A DNA stretch of 64,000 nucleotides. Origin: UBA1479 sp038109305 (lineage in GTDB: Bacteria > Pseudomonadota > Alphaproteobacteria > Rhodospirillales > Casp-alpha2). Under the pieces are notes generated by a model, which saw only the letters and a program-made list of their open reading frames with translations, ran no database searches and had not been told where the DNA came from. Below are positions 26,323 through 35,372 of the stretch, in pieces (position 1 is the stretch's first letter; each line of letters begins with the position of its first letter). The position numbers and the translations under genes were made by a program. The stretch spans positions 1 to 64,000 of the forward strand of contig JAYNIR010000010.1 of assembly GCA_038109305.1 (NCBI GenBank), given 5' to 3'.

Positions 26323-27108
26323 CTATTCGGGGACCAGAGAGAATACGGTGGTTTCGTTCAGGTCATCGCCGTACCAGGCGCGGATCGCGGCTTCGCGCTT
26401 GCCCATGTAAACGGCGTCGCCATCTTTTTGAATCATCGGCAGGTCGTGACCCGGCACCAGGATGCTTCCCGGGCGCCTGGACCAATAAGACCAGATGTTT
26501 TCGATGGAGGCGCCGCTGACCTTGGGATCGTAGGACATGTCGGCGACGCGGGATTTGAGCTCCGCCCGGTTCTTGCAGGCGTCGCCGGTGAAGACGACGT
26601 CTTTTTCCCCGGCGTCCAGAACGAACACCAAACTACCCGGCGTGTGCCCCGCCGCCGTGTGCGCGGTGATGCCGGGGAAGACTTCCTCCTCGTCTTCGGC
26701 GGTTTTCAGGTTGGGCCAGCGGTCGAGCTCCGTCATGTAAAATTCCGGCACCAGGGTCTCGCCGATGGGTTCCTTCAACGACCATTCAAGTTCTTCCCGG
26801 CCGATGACGATGGTGGCGTTTTTGAACATGGGCCAGTTGACCGAATGGTCGTAATGCGAATGGGTCAACAGAATATCGGTCACGTCGGCGGGCTTTAGCC
26901 CCCGGTCGGCCAACCGGTCCTTTAAAAGATACCGCATGCCGAACGACCCGACATCGATCAGCGCGATGCGGTCCCGCCAGCGGACCAAGGCGATGGTCGA
27001 AAACCCCAGCGTCCCGTGACAGACCGAGCGGCCGGGAAAGCCGTAAACGACAATGTCGATTTCGTAGTCGCCGATGCCGAAGGTGCCTTCGATTTGCTGG
27101 TTGGCCAT
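26323..27108 (-). CDS. Metallo-beta-lactamase-fold hydrolase
   Basis: This 261-residue protein has the zinc motif HSHYDHS (THSHYDHSVNWP), a second metal His in AAGHTPGS, Asp in FTGDACK and His in VPGHDLP. The overall layout recalls N-acyl homoserine lactonase or lactone/thioester hydrolases. It lies 11 bp after the acyl-CoA synthetase gene in the same operon, so a thioester or lactone substrate is plausible but not shown. Confidence 0.8.
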   Translation of the reverse strand: MANQQIEGTFGIGDYEIDIVVYGFPGRSVCHGTLGFSTIALVRWRDRIALIDVGSFGMRYLLKDRLADRGLKPADVTDILLTHSHYDHSVNWPMFKNATIVIGREELEWSLKEPIGETLVPEFYMTELDRWPNLKTAEDEEEVFPGITAHTAAGHTPGSLVFVLDAGEKDVVFTGDACKNRAELKSRVADMSYDPKVSGASIENIWSYWSRRPGSILVPGHDLPMIQKDGDAVYMGKREAAIRAWYGDDLNETTVFSLVPE

Positions 27109-27119
27109 GGCGCGCCTCC

Positions 27120-29219
27120 TTATTCGCCGTCGCCCGGCACGTCGATCAGCGCGTCGACGGCGACCGCCCCATGGGGCAGCACAATGAACGGATTGATGTC
27201 GATGCTTTCGATTTTATCCCGGTTGGCATGGGCGAACACCGACAGCCGCGCCAAAGCATCGGCCAGCGCGTCGATGTCGGCGGGCGGCTGGCCGCGCACG
27301 CCGTCAAGCATGGCGCGGCCCTGAATTTCGTCGATCATGCGGCGCGCTTCGTCGACGCCGAAGGGGGCGATGCGGAACGTTACGTCTTTCAGCACCTCGA
27401 CGAAAATCCCGCCGAGCCCGAACATCACCGCCGGACCGTAGGCTGGATCGCGCACCACGCCCATGACGCATTCCACCCCGGTACCGGCCATCTCGGCGAC
27501 GATGACGCCATCGATGCGGGCGTCGGGCTTGGCGGTTTTCGCGCGCTGGATCAGTGTTTCATACCCGGCGGAAACGGCCGCCGCGTCATTCAGGTTCAGG
27601 ATCACGCCGCCGATTTCGGTCTTGTGCGGGATATCGGGCGAGGCGATTTTCAACACCACCGGGCCGCCGATGTCGCGCCACGCGGCGACCGCGTCGGCGG
27701 CGGACTGAACGAGGCTTTCGCGGCTGACCGGGATGCCGACGCTGGCGATGATGCGCTTGGCTTCGTGTTCGGCGACGGCGCGGTCGGGTGCCGGCAGCAT
27801 GTCCTTGGGCGCCGCGGGCGGCGCGTCGCCCCGCCCGTGTTTGAACACCTCGCCGAAATAAGCCAGCGCCGCCAGGGCGCGGACAGCGCCGTCAGGGTCT
27901 TCGAAGCAGGGATACTGCAGGGCTTCGTATTCGGGCACGATGTGGGCCGAGCCCGCCATGCACATGAACAGGAGTTCATCCGGAAACTCCCCCCGGAGCC
28001 CCCGCATGATGTCGAGGCACGCGGCCCCCATCAGCGGCGTGCCCGGCACGCCGGCCATGTAGACGATGGTGCCGTCGTAATCGGCCTCGGTAAACGTGCG
28101 GCGCAGGTTTTCGACCATTTTTTCCGGCTCGTTCAGCGTCTGCGCCGAAAAGTCGACCGGATTGCGCAACGTCGCGAACGGCATCTTGGCCTTCAGGTCT
28201 TTTTGCAATTGTTCCGGCATGGGCGGCACGTCGAGCCCGAATTTTTCCGCTGCATCCGCCATCTGCACGCCGATGCCGCCGGAGATCGTCTGAATGCAGA
28301 GCTTCCGGCCCGCCGGACGGCGGCCGAACTGGCAGGCATAGGCGATGTCGATCATTTCCTCGGTCGTTTCGGCGCGGTAGACGCCGTATTGTTTGAACAG
28401 CGCGTCATAGATTGCGTCCGACCCGGCGAGCGACGCGGTGTGCGACTTGGCCGCCTGGGCGCCCAGTTCGGTGCGCCCGACCTTTTGAAAGACCACGGGC
28501 TTTTCCGCGTCCCGCGCCATTTCCAGCGCCTCGCACATGCGGTCGGGATTCCTGACGCCCTCCGCCGACGCCATGATGACCTGCACATCCGGCGCCTGGG
28601 CGTAGAACTTGATGATTTCGGCGACGTCGACGTCGCATTCGTTGCCGGTGGTGACCCAGTAGTTGTTGCCGACGCGGCGTTCCTGCGCGGCAATGAAGAC
28701 GTGCGAACCGTAGGCGCCCGACTGCGTCACGATGCCGACAGGCCCCGGCGGCACCTTGAGCGTATCCGGCGCGCTGGCGAAGGTCGCGTACCAGCCTTCC
28801 GTCACCGTGAACATGCCGAGGCAGTTCGGCCCGATGGCGCGCATGGGGCTTTCGCGGATCATGGCTTCCATCTCGCGCTGAACCTTGGCGCCGCCGTCGC
28901 CGGCTTCGGCAAAACCCGACGTGAAGATCACCGCCGATTTGACGCCCGCGTCGATGCAGTCCCGGATCGCGCCCAAGGCGATGTCGGCGGGGACGGCGAC
29001 AATGGCACATTCGACCGGCGTCGGCGTATCCTTGATGGACGGATAGGCCTTCAAGCCCTGCACGATTTCCCGGTTGGGATTGATCGGATAAATGTCGCCC
29101 CGGAACTTGCCCTGCAGGCAGAAATGGATCGGCCGCCCGCCGATGCGGGATTTCGTGTCCGACGCGCCGATGACGGCCACGGCCTTCGGATGAAACATCG
29201 CTTCGAGTGAATGCGCCAT
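27120..29219 (-). CDS. Acyl-CoA synthetase (ADP-forming), acetate--CoA ligase family
   Basis: This 699-residue protein joins the CoA-binding domain (AVIGASDTKSRIGGRP), a succinyl-CoA-ligase-like flavodoxin domain with the phospho-His region, and a C-terminal ATP-grasp domain (VVLKIASPDIPHKTEIGG). It makes acyl-CoA from an acid, ATP and CoA with ADP as product. Acetate from PhnA is one possible substrate, since the operon converges on the phosphonate island. Many relatives act on aromatic or other organic acids, so this is open. Confidence 0.85.
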   Translation of the reverse strand: MAHSLEAMFHPKAVAVIGASDTKSRIGGRPIHFCLQGKFRGDIYPINPNREIVQGLKAYPSIKDTPTPVECAIVAVPADIALGAIRDCIDAGVKSAVIFTSGFAEAGDGGAKVQREMEAMIRESPMRAIGPNCLGMFTVTEGWYATFASAPDTLKVPPGPVGIVTQSGAYGSHVFIAAQERRVGNNYWVTTGNECDVDVAEIIKFYAQAPDVQVIMASAEGVRNPDRMCEALEMARDAEKPVVFQKVGRTELGAQAAKSHTASLAGSDAIYDALFKQYGVYRAETTEEMIDIAYACQFGRRPAGRKLCIQTISGGIGVQMADAAEKFGLDVPPMPEQLQKDLKAKMPFATLRNPVDFSAQTLNEPEKMVENLRRTFTEADYDGTIVYMAGVPGTPLMGAACLDIMRGLRGEFPDELLFMCMAGSAHIVPEYEALQYPCFEDPDGAVRALAALAYFGEVFKHGRGDAPPAAPKDMLPAPDRAVAEHEAKRIIASVGIPVSRESLVQSAADAVAAWRDIGGPVVLKIASPDIPHKTEIGGVILNLNDAAAVSAGYETLIQRAKTAKPDARIDGVIVAEMAGTGVECVMGVVRDPAYGPAVMFGLGGIFVEVLKDVTFRIAPFGVDEARRMIDEIQGRAMLDGVRGQPPADIDALADALARLSVFAHANRDKIESIDINPFIVLPHGAVAVDALIDVPGDGE

Positions 29220-29226
29220 ACCCGCC

Positions 29227-29318
29227 TCAGGCCCCTTTCGCGTTCGGCCGTTCGTCCGTCAAGCCGCAGGCCGGGCAGGCCGTGCCCGGGGCGCGGCGGG
29301 GTCGGTCGGGTAGGGCAT
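29227..29318 (-). pseudogene. Possible frameshifted micro-ORF with CPACG motif
   Basis: An ATG at 29316-29318 follows a strong GGAGGAACCGCC leader but its frame stops after 19 codons. Another frame of the same stretch encodes ACPACGLTDERPNAKGA and ends at 29227, just 7 bp before the acyl-CoA synthetase ATG. One base change in length would join them into a roughly 30-residue zinc-ribbon-like peptide. This may be a real small gene with a frameshift, or chance. Confidence 0.25.
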
Positions 29319-29400
29319 GGCGGTTCCTCCAGGACTTTTGCCGCCAATTTAAGTGGGATCGACCGGCCCGTCCAGGGACTGTGACGGCCCGCCGGCGAAC

Positions 29401-30930
29401 TTATTCAGGCGTCAGCAGCAGATCGGACATCAAACGGTCAATGGGCGCAAAATCGTCGGTCAGGACCGGCAGGTCAATTCGGGATGACCGCGCCGAAAGG
29501 TCATCCACCGGCCAGCGCACCCAATCCCGGACCAGCCCAAAGGCCGATGTTATTTTATCCCTGGGCAATGCCTTGTCCGTGGCCACGACAATGAAGGTCA
29601 CCCGTCCGGTTTCGTCGATTTCGTCCAAAACCTTCCAGACTTCGACGGCCTTGAAATCCAACCGCAGCGTCTTGACCAAGCTAAACAGAAACTTCGGGTC
29701 GCGCCCCAGGTCGACCGCGTTGACCACGTAAAACCCTTCGGGCGTCAGGCGGCGTTTTATTTCCCCGTGGAATTCCCGGGTCACCAGATGCGGCGGCACG
29801 GTGATGTCATGAAATGCATCACCGAACACCACATCGAAGCGTTTGTCCGCCGGCAGATCGCGGAGCGCCCGGCGCGCGTCCTGATGCAGGATCGTCAACT
29901 GCCGGTCCCAGGGCTTGAGCCACATGTCTGACCGGGCAACCTGCGTCACGGCGGGGTCGATTTCGGCAACGATCAGCGAGCCCCCCGGATAATTTTTGGC
30001 CCAGGCGCGCGGCAGGGTATAGCCGCCGCCGCCGATGAAAAACGCGTTCACCGGCTGCAGCGGGCGAAAACGCAGCGCCGCGTATTCGTCGACGAAATGA
30101 ACATAGGGGCTGTAAAGAATGCCCGGTTCGTCCCGGTCATTGATCGAGTGAACCAGATGGTCCAGCACCATCAGGCGGCTGGGCCGGCCGCTTTCACGGG
30201 AGAAATCGTCCATGCGAATGCAGAAATAGTCGCTTTCGACCATGCAGGGCGAGGTCAGCGCCTTGGCCGACGTGCCCCACCAGAACAGCGCCGCGAAGGC
30301 CGCCAAGCCCCCCGCCGCCCAGGCCGCATGCGTCCGGGCCCAATAGGCGAACCCGGCGCCGAGCACGGCATAGATGACGGCGACGGCGACCACCGTGCCC
30401 GTCGATCCGATCCAGGAAATTAACAGGTATCCGGCGGCAAGCGTGCCGAAGATGCTGCCCATCGCGCCGACCGCGAACATGCGGCCGAGGACCTGTCCGG
30501 TTTCATGGGGCCGGTCGTCGAGGGCGAGCTTGGTCGCGACCGGCGACACGACGCCGACAAACAGACTGGGCATGAAGAATAAAAGCCCCGTCAGCAGCAC
30601 GATCGAGGCGACCGGGTTAAGGCCCGCCTTTAACAGGTTGGCGCTGATCACCCGGAGCAGAACCAGCGACAGCAGGCTGAACAGCGCCGATAGCGCCAGC
30701 GCGCCGGCGATCCGCCCCTGCATGACTTTCGGATCAACCCCGTCGGACGCCAGCCGGCCGCCGATCCAGTGCCCGGCGGAAAGACCCGCCAGGATCACCG
30801 CGATGATCGCCGTCCATGTATATAAAGACATACCCACATAGGGCGCGATCAGACGGCCGGCGACGATTTCCAGCACCAAGGCGGCGCCGGACGTCACGAA
30901 GACGGTTGCGGTGTAGATTGCCTGTCGCAC
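29401..30930 (-). CDS. Membrane-fused spermidine synthase-like protein
   Basis: This 509-residue protein has an N-terminal membrane part (about residues 5-210, seven or so hydrophobic helices) and a C-terminal Rossmann methyltransferase-like domain (FFIGGGGYTLPRAW, VAEIDPAVTQVA, DVVFGDAFHD) as in spermidine synthases. The fused group is common in bacteria, and polyamine synthesis is not established for most members. It stands alone on the minus strand between the acyl-CoA synthetase and tusA. Confidence 0.8.
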   Translation of the reverse strand: MRQAIYTATVFVTSGAALVLEIVAGRLIAPYVGMSLYTWTAIIAVILAGLSAGHWIGGRLASDGVDPKVMQGRIAGALALSALFSLLSLVLLRVISANLLKAGLNPVASIVLLTGLLFFMPSLFVGVVSPVATKLALDDRPHETGQVLGRMFAVGAMGSIFGTLAAGYLLISWIGSTGTVVAVAVIYAVLGAGFAYWARTHAAWAAGGLAAFAALFWWGTSAKALTSPCMVESDYFCIRMDDFSRESGRPSRLMVLDHLVHSINDRDEPGILYSPYVHFVDEYAALRFRPLQPVNAFFIGGGGYTLPRAWAKNYPGGSLIVAEIDPAVTQVARSDMWLKPWDRQLTILHQDARRALRDLPADKRFDVVFGDAFHDITVPPHLVTREFHGEIKRRLTPEGFYVVNAVDLGRDPKFLFSLVKTLRLDFKAVEVWKVLDEIDETGRVTFIVVATDKALPRDKITSAFGLVRDWVRWPVDDLSARSSRIDLPVLTDDFAPIDRLMSDLLLTPE

Positions 30931-31051
30931 GGGCGGGTCCGGCCCCTTCGGTCACGCGGTCAAAAGTCCGGCGGAGTGTACGCTGGCGGGGCGGCAGGCG
31001 ACAGCCTGTAATCCCCGGCCGCGCCCGGCACATACGTCAGAGGCGGGCGGA

Positions 31052-31276
31052 TCAGGCCTTTTCGATCAGGAAGGTGAAGACACCGCCGTCTTCGCTCCAT
31101 TCCTTCAGGGGATTGCCGGTGGCGCGGCTGAACGCCTCGAAATCCTTGACCGCGCCCGGATCGGTCGCGAGCACTTCGAGGATGTCGCCGGCCTGAAGAT
31201 CCTTGATGGCCTTCTTGGCCTTGACGATGGGCAGCGGGCAGTTAAGGCCCTTGGTGTCGAGTTGCGTGGTAGCCAT
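31052..31276 (-). CDS. tusA: TusA-family sulfur carrier protein
   Basis: This 74-residue TusA carries sulfur as a persulfide on the conserved Cys in GLNCPLPIVKAKK (CPxP motif). In sulfur oxidisers TusA hands sulfane sulfur on to DsrE and the sHdr complex. It is divergent from a YeeE/YedE transporter and starts the sulfur island; a CATATTC box lies in the divergent gap. Confidence 0.93.
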   Translation of the reverse strand: MATTQLDTKGLNCPLPIVKAKKAIKDLQAGDILEVLATDPGAVKDFEAFSRATGNPLKEWSEDGGVFTFLIEKA

Positions 31277-31414
31277 GGCGCGTGATGCCTCCCGTGTCTG
31301 AATTCAATCGCGGCGCCCGCACAATATATAAATATGTAAAGTGAAGAAAAGGGGTTTTATCCGGCCCTGGGTCCGGCCCGGTCTCGGACGCCCGAAATAA
31401 CGGCGGTTTGAATT

Positions 31415-31438
31415 GATAATCTATAAAATCTGAATATG
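31415..31438 (-). promoter_or_regulatory. Sulfur regulon box A
   Basis: Read on the minus strand, CATATTC-N11-ATTATC lies in the tusA/yedE divergent gap, 39 bp before the transporter ATG. A related AAATATG stands at 31330 nearer tusA. The core matches the boxes before soxX, dsrE, soxW and others. Confidence 0.55.
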
Positions 31439-31476
31439 ATGGCCGCCGACTTCTACATTATCGGATGGGAGAATGA

Positions 31477-32580
31477 ATGATGGCGGAACTTCCTGTCGGG
31501 CTGATCGTATCCAGCGCCGGGTTCGGGCTTGGCATCGTGTTCGGGATCACCGCGCAGCGGACCAATTTCTGCACCATGGGGGCGTTGTCCGACGCCGTCT
31601 TCATGGAGGAATGGAACCGTTTCCGCGCCTGGATGCTGGCCGTCGCGGTCGCCGTCCTGGGCAGTCAGGCGCTGCACATTGCGGGCGTCCTGAACCTGTC
31701 GAAATCCATTTACCTGACGGCGAACCTGGGGTGGGCGGGCGCGATCATCGGCGGCCTGCTGTTCGGGTTTGGCATGACCATGACCGGCGGCTGCGGCAAC
31801 AAGACCCTGGTCCGCCTGGGTGCGGGTAACCTGAAATCGCTGGTGGTCGCCGTGGTGCTCGGCATTTTCGCCTATATGACGCTGCGCGGCCTGATCGGCC
31901 TGGCGCGGGTCGAGCTTGAGGGTGCGACCAACATCGACCTGGGCGCCCACGGCATGAAGACCCAGGGCATCCCCGACTTGATCGCCCAGCTGGCTGTGCC
32001 GGCCGGGACCGCGCAGATCGCGGTCACCGCCGTCGTCGTCCTGGGCCTGCTGTGGTTCTGTTTCAAAAGCGAAGAATTCCGCCAGTCCAAGGCCGACGTG
32101 GCGGCCGGGCTGATCATCGGCGCCCTGGTGCCGGCGGCGTGGTACGTGACCGGCGTGATCGGCAATGACGAGTTCGAACCGGTCGCCATGGCGTCCTTCA
32201 CCTTCGTCGCCCCGGTGGGTGAGAGCATTCAATACCTGATGACCTTCACCGGGTCGAAGATCAACTTCGGCATCGCCGTCGTCGGCGGGGTAATCATGGG
32301 ATCGTTTCTGTCGGCCAAGGTCAAGGGCGAATTCAAACTCGAAAGCTTCACCGACGCCAACGACATGGCCCGCCATCTGTTCGGCGCGTCGATCATGGGC
32401 ATCGGCGGGGTGATGGCGCTCGGCTGCACCGTCGGCCAGGGCATCACCGGCATGTCGACGCTGGCGTTCGGATCGGTCCTGGCGCTGGGCTCCATCATGC
32501 TGGGCGGCGTCATCGGCCTGAAGTACATCGAGGAAGGCAGCCTGGGCGCGGCCATCGGCGCGGTGTTTTCGCGCTCCTGA
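31477..32580 (+). CDS. YeeE/YedE-family sulfur transporter, SoxT-like
   Basis: This 367-residue integral membrane protein is rich in hydrophobic segments. It carries two similar conserved stretches of the YeeE/TsuA type: GITAQRTNFCTMG with GGCGNKTLVRLGAGN, and ALGCTVGQGITGMS near the end. Such proteins move thiosulfate or sulfur across the inner membrane using conserved cysteines. In bacteria with Sox but no SoxCD, a SoxT-type importer is thought to bring sulfane sulfur into the cytoplasm for sHdr. A second ATG three bases later is equally possible as start. Confidence 0.87.
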   Translation: MMAELPVGLIVSSAGFGLGIVFGITAQRTNFCTMGALSDAVFMEEWNRFRAWMLAVAVAVLGSQALHIAGVLNLSKSIYLTANLGWAGAIIGGLLFGFGMTMTGGCGNKTLVRLGAGNLKSLVVAVVLGIFAYMTLRGLIGLARVELEGATNIDLGAHGMKTQGIPDLIAQLAVPAGTAQIAVTAVVVLGLLWFCFKSEEFRQSKADVAAGLIIGALVPAAWYVTGVIGNDEFEPVAMASFTFVAPVGESIQYLMTFTGSKINFGIAVVGGVIMGSFLSAKVKGEFKLESFTDANDMARHLFGASIMGIGGVMALGCTVGQGITGMSTLAFGSVLALGSIMLGGVIGLKYIEEGSLGAAIGAVFSRS

Positions 32581-32601
32581 CCGACCTCGAAAAACCCGAA
32601 T

Positions 32602-32639
32602 AAAAAAGGCGGCCCGCCGGGGCCGCCTTTTTCTTTTTT
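32602..32639. terminator. Bidirectional rho-independent terminator
   Basis: AAAGGCGGCC (32605-32614) pairs with GGCCGCCTTT (32621-32630). There are A runs before and T runs after, so it works in both directions between the convergent transporter and soxW genes. Confidence 0.9.
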
Positions 32640-32651
32640 AAGACGTCACGC

Positions 32652-33293
32652 CTACCAGAGCGTCACGTCCTTACCCTGGCGGCGGAGTTCCTCGGCCCGG
32701 GCCTGGAGCCAGCGCTGAAAATTCGGTTGCTCTTTGTATCCGTCGGTCTTGACGTAGACGAACGAGTTTAAAAAGTGGAACGGCTTCCAATACCCCAGCA
32801 GCCGCCAGACTTCGATATCATGGCCGGGCTTCTTGTTGTCCTTGGCCAGGTCCGCCGGGAAAAACTGCAGCGTCGGCGTGAACTGCACCCGATATTTCCG
32901 GGCCAGTTCCTTTTCCCGCATTTTTTTGCCGTCCGTGTCGGTGACCATGCGGTCGCCCCACAGGTTCAGCTGCAGGATGTTGAAGTTCGCCCGAACGTAA
33001 TCGACGATTTCCGGAACGCGCAGATTGACCTGATGCATTTCCTTGCAATAGGGGCATCCCCGCTGTTCCCACAGGATCACCAGCTGCTTGCCCTGCTTTT
33101 TCGCATCAGCAATGTCTTCGCGCAGATCGAGAAACGTATCGACGAACCAGGGCTGAACATAAACGCCCTCTTCGTTGGGCTCGATCGCCGGCAAAAGCTT
33201 TTGTTTCGCCTCGGCGCGCACGTCGGCGGCGCCAAGCCCCAGGCCGATGACCGCGGCGCACGCCGCAAGGAAAATTCTTCGGTACATTTTCAT
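32652..33293 (-). CDS. soxW: Periplasmic thioredoxin SoxW
   Basis: This 213-residue secreted thioredoxin-fold protein has a Sec-type signal peptide ending near DVRAEA and a CPYC active site in QRGCPYCKEMHQ. The cis-Pro region is VQFTPTLQFFP. SoxW proteins receive electrons through SoxV/CcdA and keep SoxY in its reactive thiol state. A second, clearly related copy lies at 53839. This copy is divergent from the flavin monooxygenase-lipoate operon, with a regulon box between them. Confidence 0.85.
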   Translation of the reverse strand: MKMYRRIFLAACAAVIGLGLGAADVRAEAKQKLLPAIEPNEEGVYVQPWFVDTFLDLREDIADAKKQGKQLVILWEQRGCPYCKEMHQVNLRVPEIVDYVRANFNILQLNLWGDRMVTDTDGKKMREKELARKYRVQFTPTLQFFPADLAKDNKKPGHDIEVWRLLGYWKPFHFLNSFVYVKTDGYKEQPNFQRWLQARAEELRRQGKDVTLW

Positions 33294-33341
33294 TCCTCCC
33301 GATCAGGCTTCGTCGCTTGATGCTCGTCGTCCGGATGGTAC

Positions 33342-33366
33342 CATATTCGACGGACTTTACATATTC
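33342..33366 (+). promoter_or_regulatory. Sulfur regulon box B
   Basis: CATATTC at 33342-33348 is repeated exactly at 33360-33366, 18 bp apart, in the soxW/LLM divergent gap. It is the clearest example of the CATATTC-N11-ATATT pattern. Confidence 0.65.
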
Positions 33367-33441
33367 ACTTAATATAAACTGCGTGGCACAGTGACCGGAC
33401 GAATTTAAAGGGGGCGACGCGGGCGGCGTCGCGCAATTTCC

Positions 33442-34500
33442 ATGGAAATCGATCTGTTTTGCGAACTGGCGAAGCCGCCTGCCGCAAACATCAGCCAGGA
33501 ACGGATATTCAGCGACCTGATCGAGGTCGCCCGCGCCGCCGACCGGCTGGGCGTCGGCGCGCTGTGGCTGCCGGAGCATCACTTTTTGGGCGATTACAGC
33601 ACGTCCGCGGCGCCCGACATGGTTCTGGCCGCCATCGCCCGTGAAACCACGCGGTTGAAACTCGGCTTCGCCATATTGCCGCTGCCGATCCATGACCCGG
33701 TCCGCATCGCCGAACGGCTGGCGACGCTGGATGCCCTTTCAAACGGGCGGGTCCTGTGGGGCGTCGGCCGCGGCGTGACGACGACGGAACTGGAAGGTTT
33801 CGGCGAAAACCCGGGAGAAAGCCGACAAGTGTTCCTGGAAAAATTCAAGGCGCTCGCGGGCCTGCTCGAAACCGGCGGCTTTACGCGGGAGGGTAAGGAT
33901 TTCAGCCTCAACCCGGCGCCCGCCCCAAGGCTTCGGAACGGTTGGATCGCCGCCGTCAGCCCGGAAACCTTCGATCTTGCGGCCGACCTGGGGCTCGACA
34001 TCATGACCGGGCCGTTCAAGCCCTGGCCCATGGTCGAACGGGATCTGGCCCGCTACCGCCGGCTCCGACCGGAGGGCAAAACATCGTTCGCCATGGCGTG
34101 TTACTGCGGGGACGACCACGCGGCGGCGCGGAAGCGCGCGGAGGACGGCCTTGTCTGGGCCTACCGCCGGGTGTTCGAGGTCGCGCAGGGAATTTTGAAA
34201 AAACAGGTCGCGGGGTATGAGCATTACCGCAAGCTCGGCTGGCTGACGCCGGTGTTGGACAAGGTATTGAGCCTCGCGGTCCTGGAAACCCTGGGCCTCG
34301 CCGCCGTCGGCGACGCGGACCACGTGGCGGCCAGGCTGTCGAAACTGCAGGCGGCGGGGCTCGACCGGGTGAGTTTGATCATCGGCGGCGGTGACCTGAC
34401 GGCGGCCGAGCAGGTCCGGTGCCTGGAACGGCTGGCGGTGGATGTGCTGCCGCGCCTGGGCACAGTCCCCGCGGGCAACCCGCAGATGGCGCCCGCATGA
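33442..34500 (+). CDS. LLM-class flavin-dependent oxidoreductase
   Basis: This 352-residue bacterial-luciferase-like protein uses reduced flavin. It has the family start with AADRLGVGALWLPEHHFLGDYS and the RVLWGVGRGVTTTELEGFG barrel stretch. Relatives oxidise sulfonates, dimethylsulfide or other small compounds. It overlaps by four bases (ATGA) with the AurF-like diiron gene and so heads the lipoate-assembly operon. It could supply reduced sulfur from an organosulfur compound to the sHdr pathway, or take part in lipoate assembly. The sequence does not decide. Confidence 0.83.
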   Translation: MEIDLFCELAKPPAANISQERIFSDLIEVARAADRLGVGALWLPEHHFLGDYSTSAAPDMVLAAIARETTRLKLGFAILPLPIHDPVRIAERLATLDALSNGRVLWGVGRGVTTTELEGFGENPGESRQVFLEKFKALAGLLETGGFTREGKDFSLNPAPAPRLRNGWIAAVSPETFDLAADLGLDIMTGPFKPWPMVERDLARYRRLRPEGKTSFAMACYCGDDHAAARKRAEDGLVWAYRRVFEVAQGILKKQVAGYEHYRKLGWLTPVLDKVLSLAVLETLGLAAVGDADHVAARLSKLQAAGLDRVSLIIGGGDLTAAEQVRCLERLAVDVLPRLGTVPAGNPQMAPA

Positions 34501-35369
34501 CGAAGGCAAATGAAAGCAACCGCGTTCTCGACCGCCTGGGCGCGCACGGGCAGGATTACCGCGATCCGGTGGCGCAGGTCGCGTGGGCGGACGCGGACGA
34601 CGCGTTGCCGTGGCTGCCGCATGGGTTGTTGTCCGTCCGGGGGCTCGACAACGACCAGGCCAATCGGCTGAGCCGGTTCGAGTTCGCCAGGCTTTGCGCG
34701 GCGGGCATGTGGCTCGAAGGATTGTTGATTTCGCGCGTGACGGAAAAAGGCTTCCTGGGCCTGTCGACGGCGGAAGCCCGCGTGATGCTCCAGGAAGTGC
34801 GGGAAGAATCGGGCCACAGTCTGATGTTTCTGGAAATGATCGAGCGCGCGGGCGCCGCCGGCGTCGAGCTTTTGGGCACGACGGGACTGCTCAGCTGGGT
34901 CGCCCGGCGGCTGAGCCCGTCATCCCCGGAGTTCTGGGCCATGGTTTATGTGGGCGAGACGGTGACCGACACCTTCGCCATCAAGGCGCTGCGCGAAGCG
35001 CGCGACGGCCGGGCGGACCTTTGCCCCGTCGCCCGCCAGGTCCTGGACCTGCACCACCGGGACGAAGCGCGGCATATTTCCGCCGCCCGCGTGTTTCTTT
35101 CCAACCGGGTCGGGCTGATGACGCCCGTGCGGCGGGCGGCCTTCGGCCATACGCTGCGGTTTTTGCTGACGCGGTTTCTGGACGCGACGCTGTATCCGAC
35201 GCCAGCGACCCTTGCCGCCGCCGGCATCCCCAACGCCCACCAAGCCGCCCGCGCCGTTCGCGCCTGCCCCGACCGCCGGGCGCTGGCCGCCGAATGCGCC
35301 CGCCCGGCATTGGACTTGCTCGCCCGCGACGGGCTTTTGGCCCAGGCCGCGCGGCAGAAGGAGGCCTGA
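34497..35369 (+). CDS. AurF-like diiron oxygenase family protein
   Basis: This 290-residue helical protein carries ferritin-like diiron ligands: Glu in MWLEGLL, EVREESGH (Glu and His), Glu in VYVGETVTD and HHRDEARH. The pattern suits the p-aminobenzoate N-oxygenase (AurF) family. The ATG overlaps the LLM stop codon; an in-frame ATG at 34419 lies inside the LLM gene. A radical SAM gene follows after 3 bp. The role in a sulfur island is unknown. Tight coupling suggests work with the LLM protein or in lipoate synthesis. Confidence 0.75.
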   Translation: MTKANESNRVLDRLGAHGQDYRDPVAQVAWADADDALPWLPHGLLSVRGLDNDQANRLSRFEFARLCAAGMWLEGLLISRVTEKGFLGLSTAEARVMLQEVREESGHSLMFLEMIERAGAAGVELLGTTGLLSWVARRLSPSSPEFWAMVYVGETVTDTFAIKALREARDGRADLCPVARQVLDLHHRDEARHISAARVFLSNRVGLMTPVRRAAFGHTLRFLLTRFLDATLYPTPATLAAAGIPNAHQAARAVRACPDRRALAAECARPALDLLARDGLLAQAARQKEA

Positions 35370-35372
35370 TCC

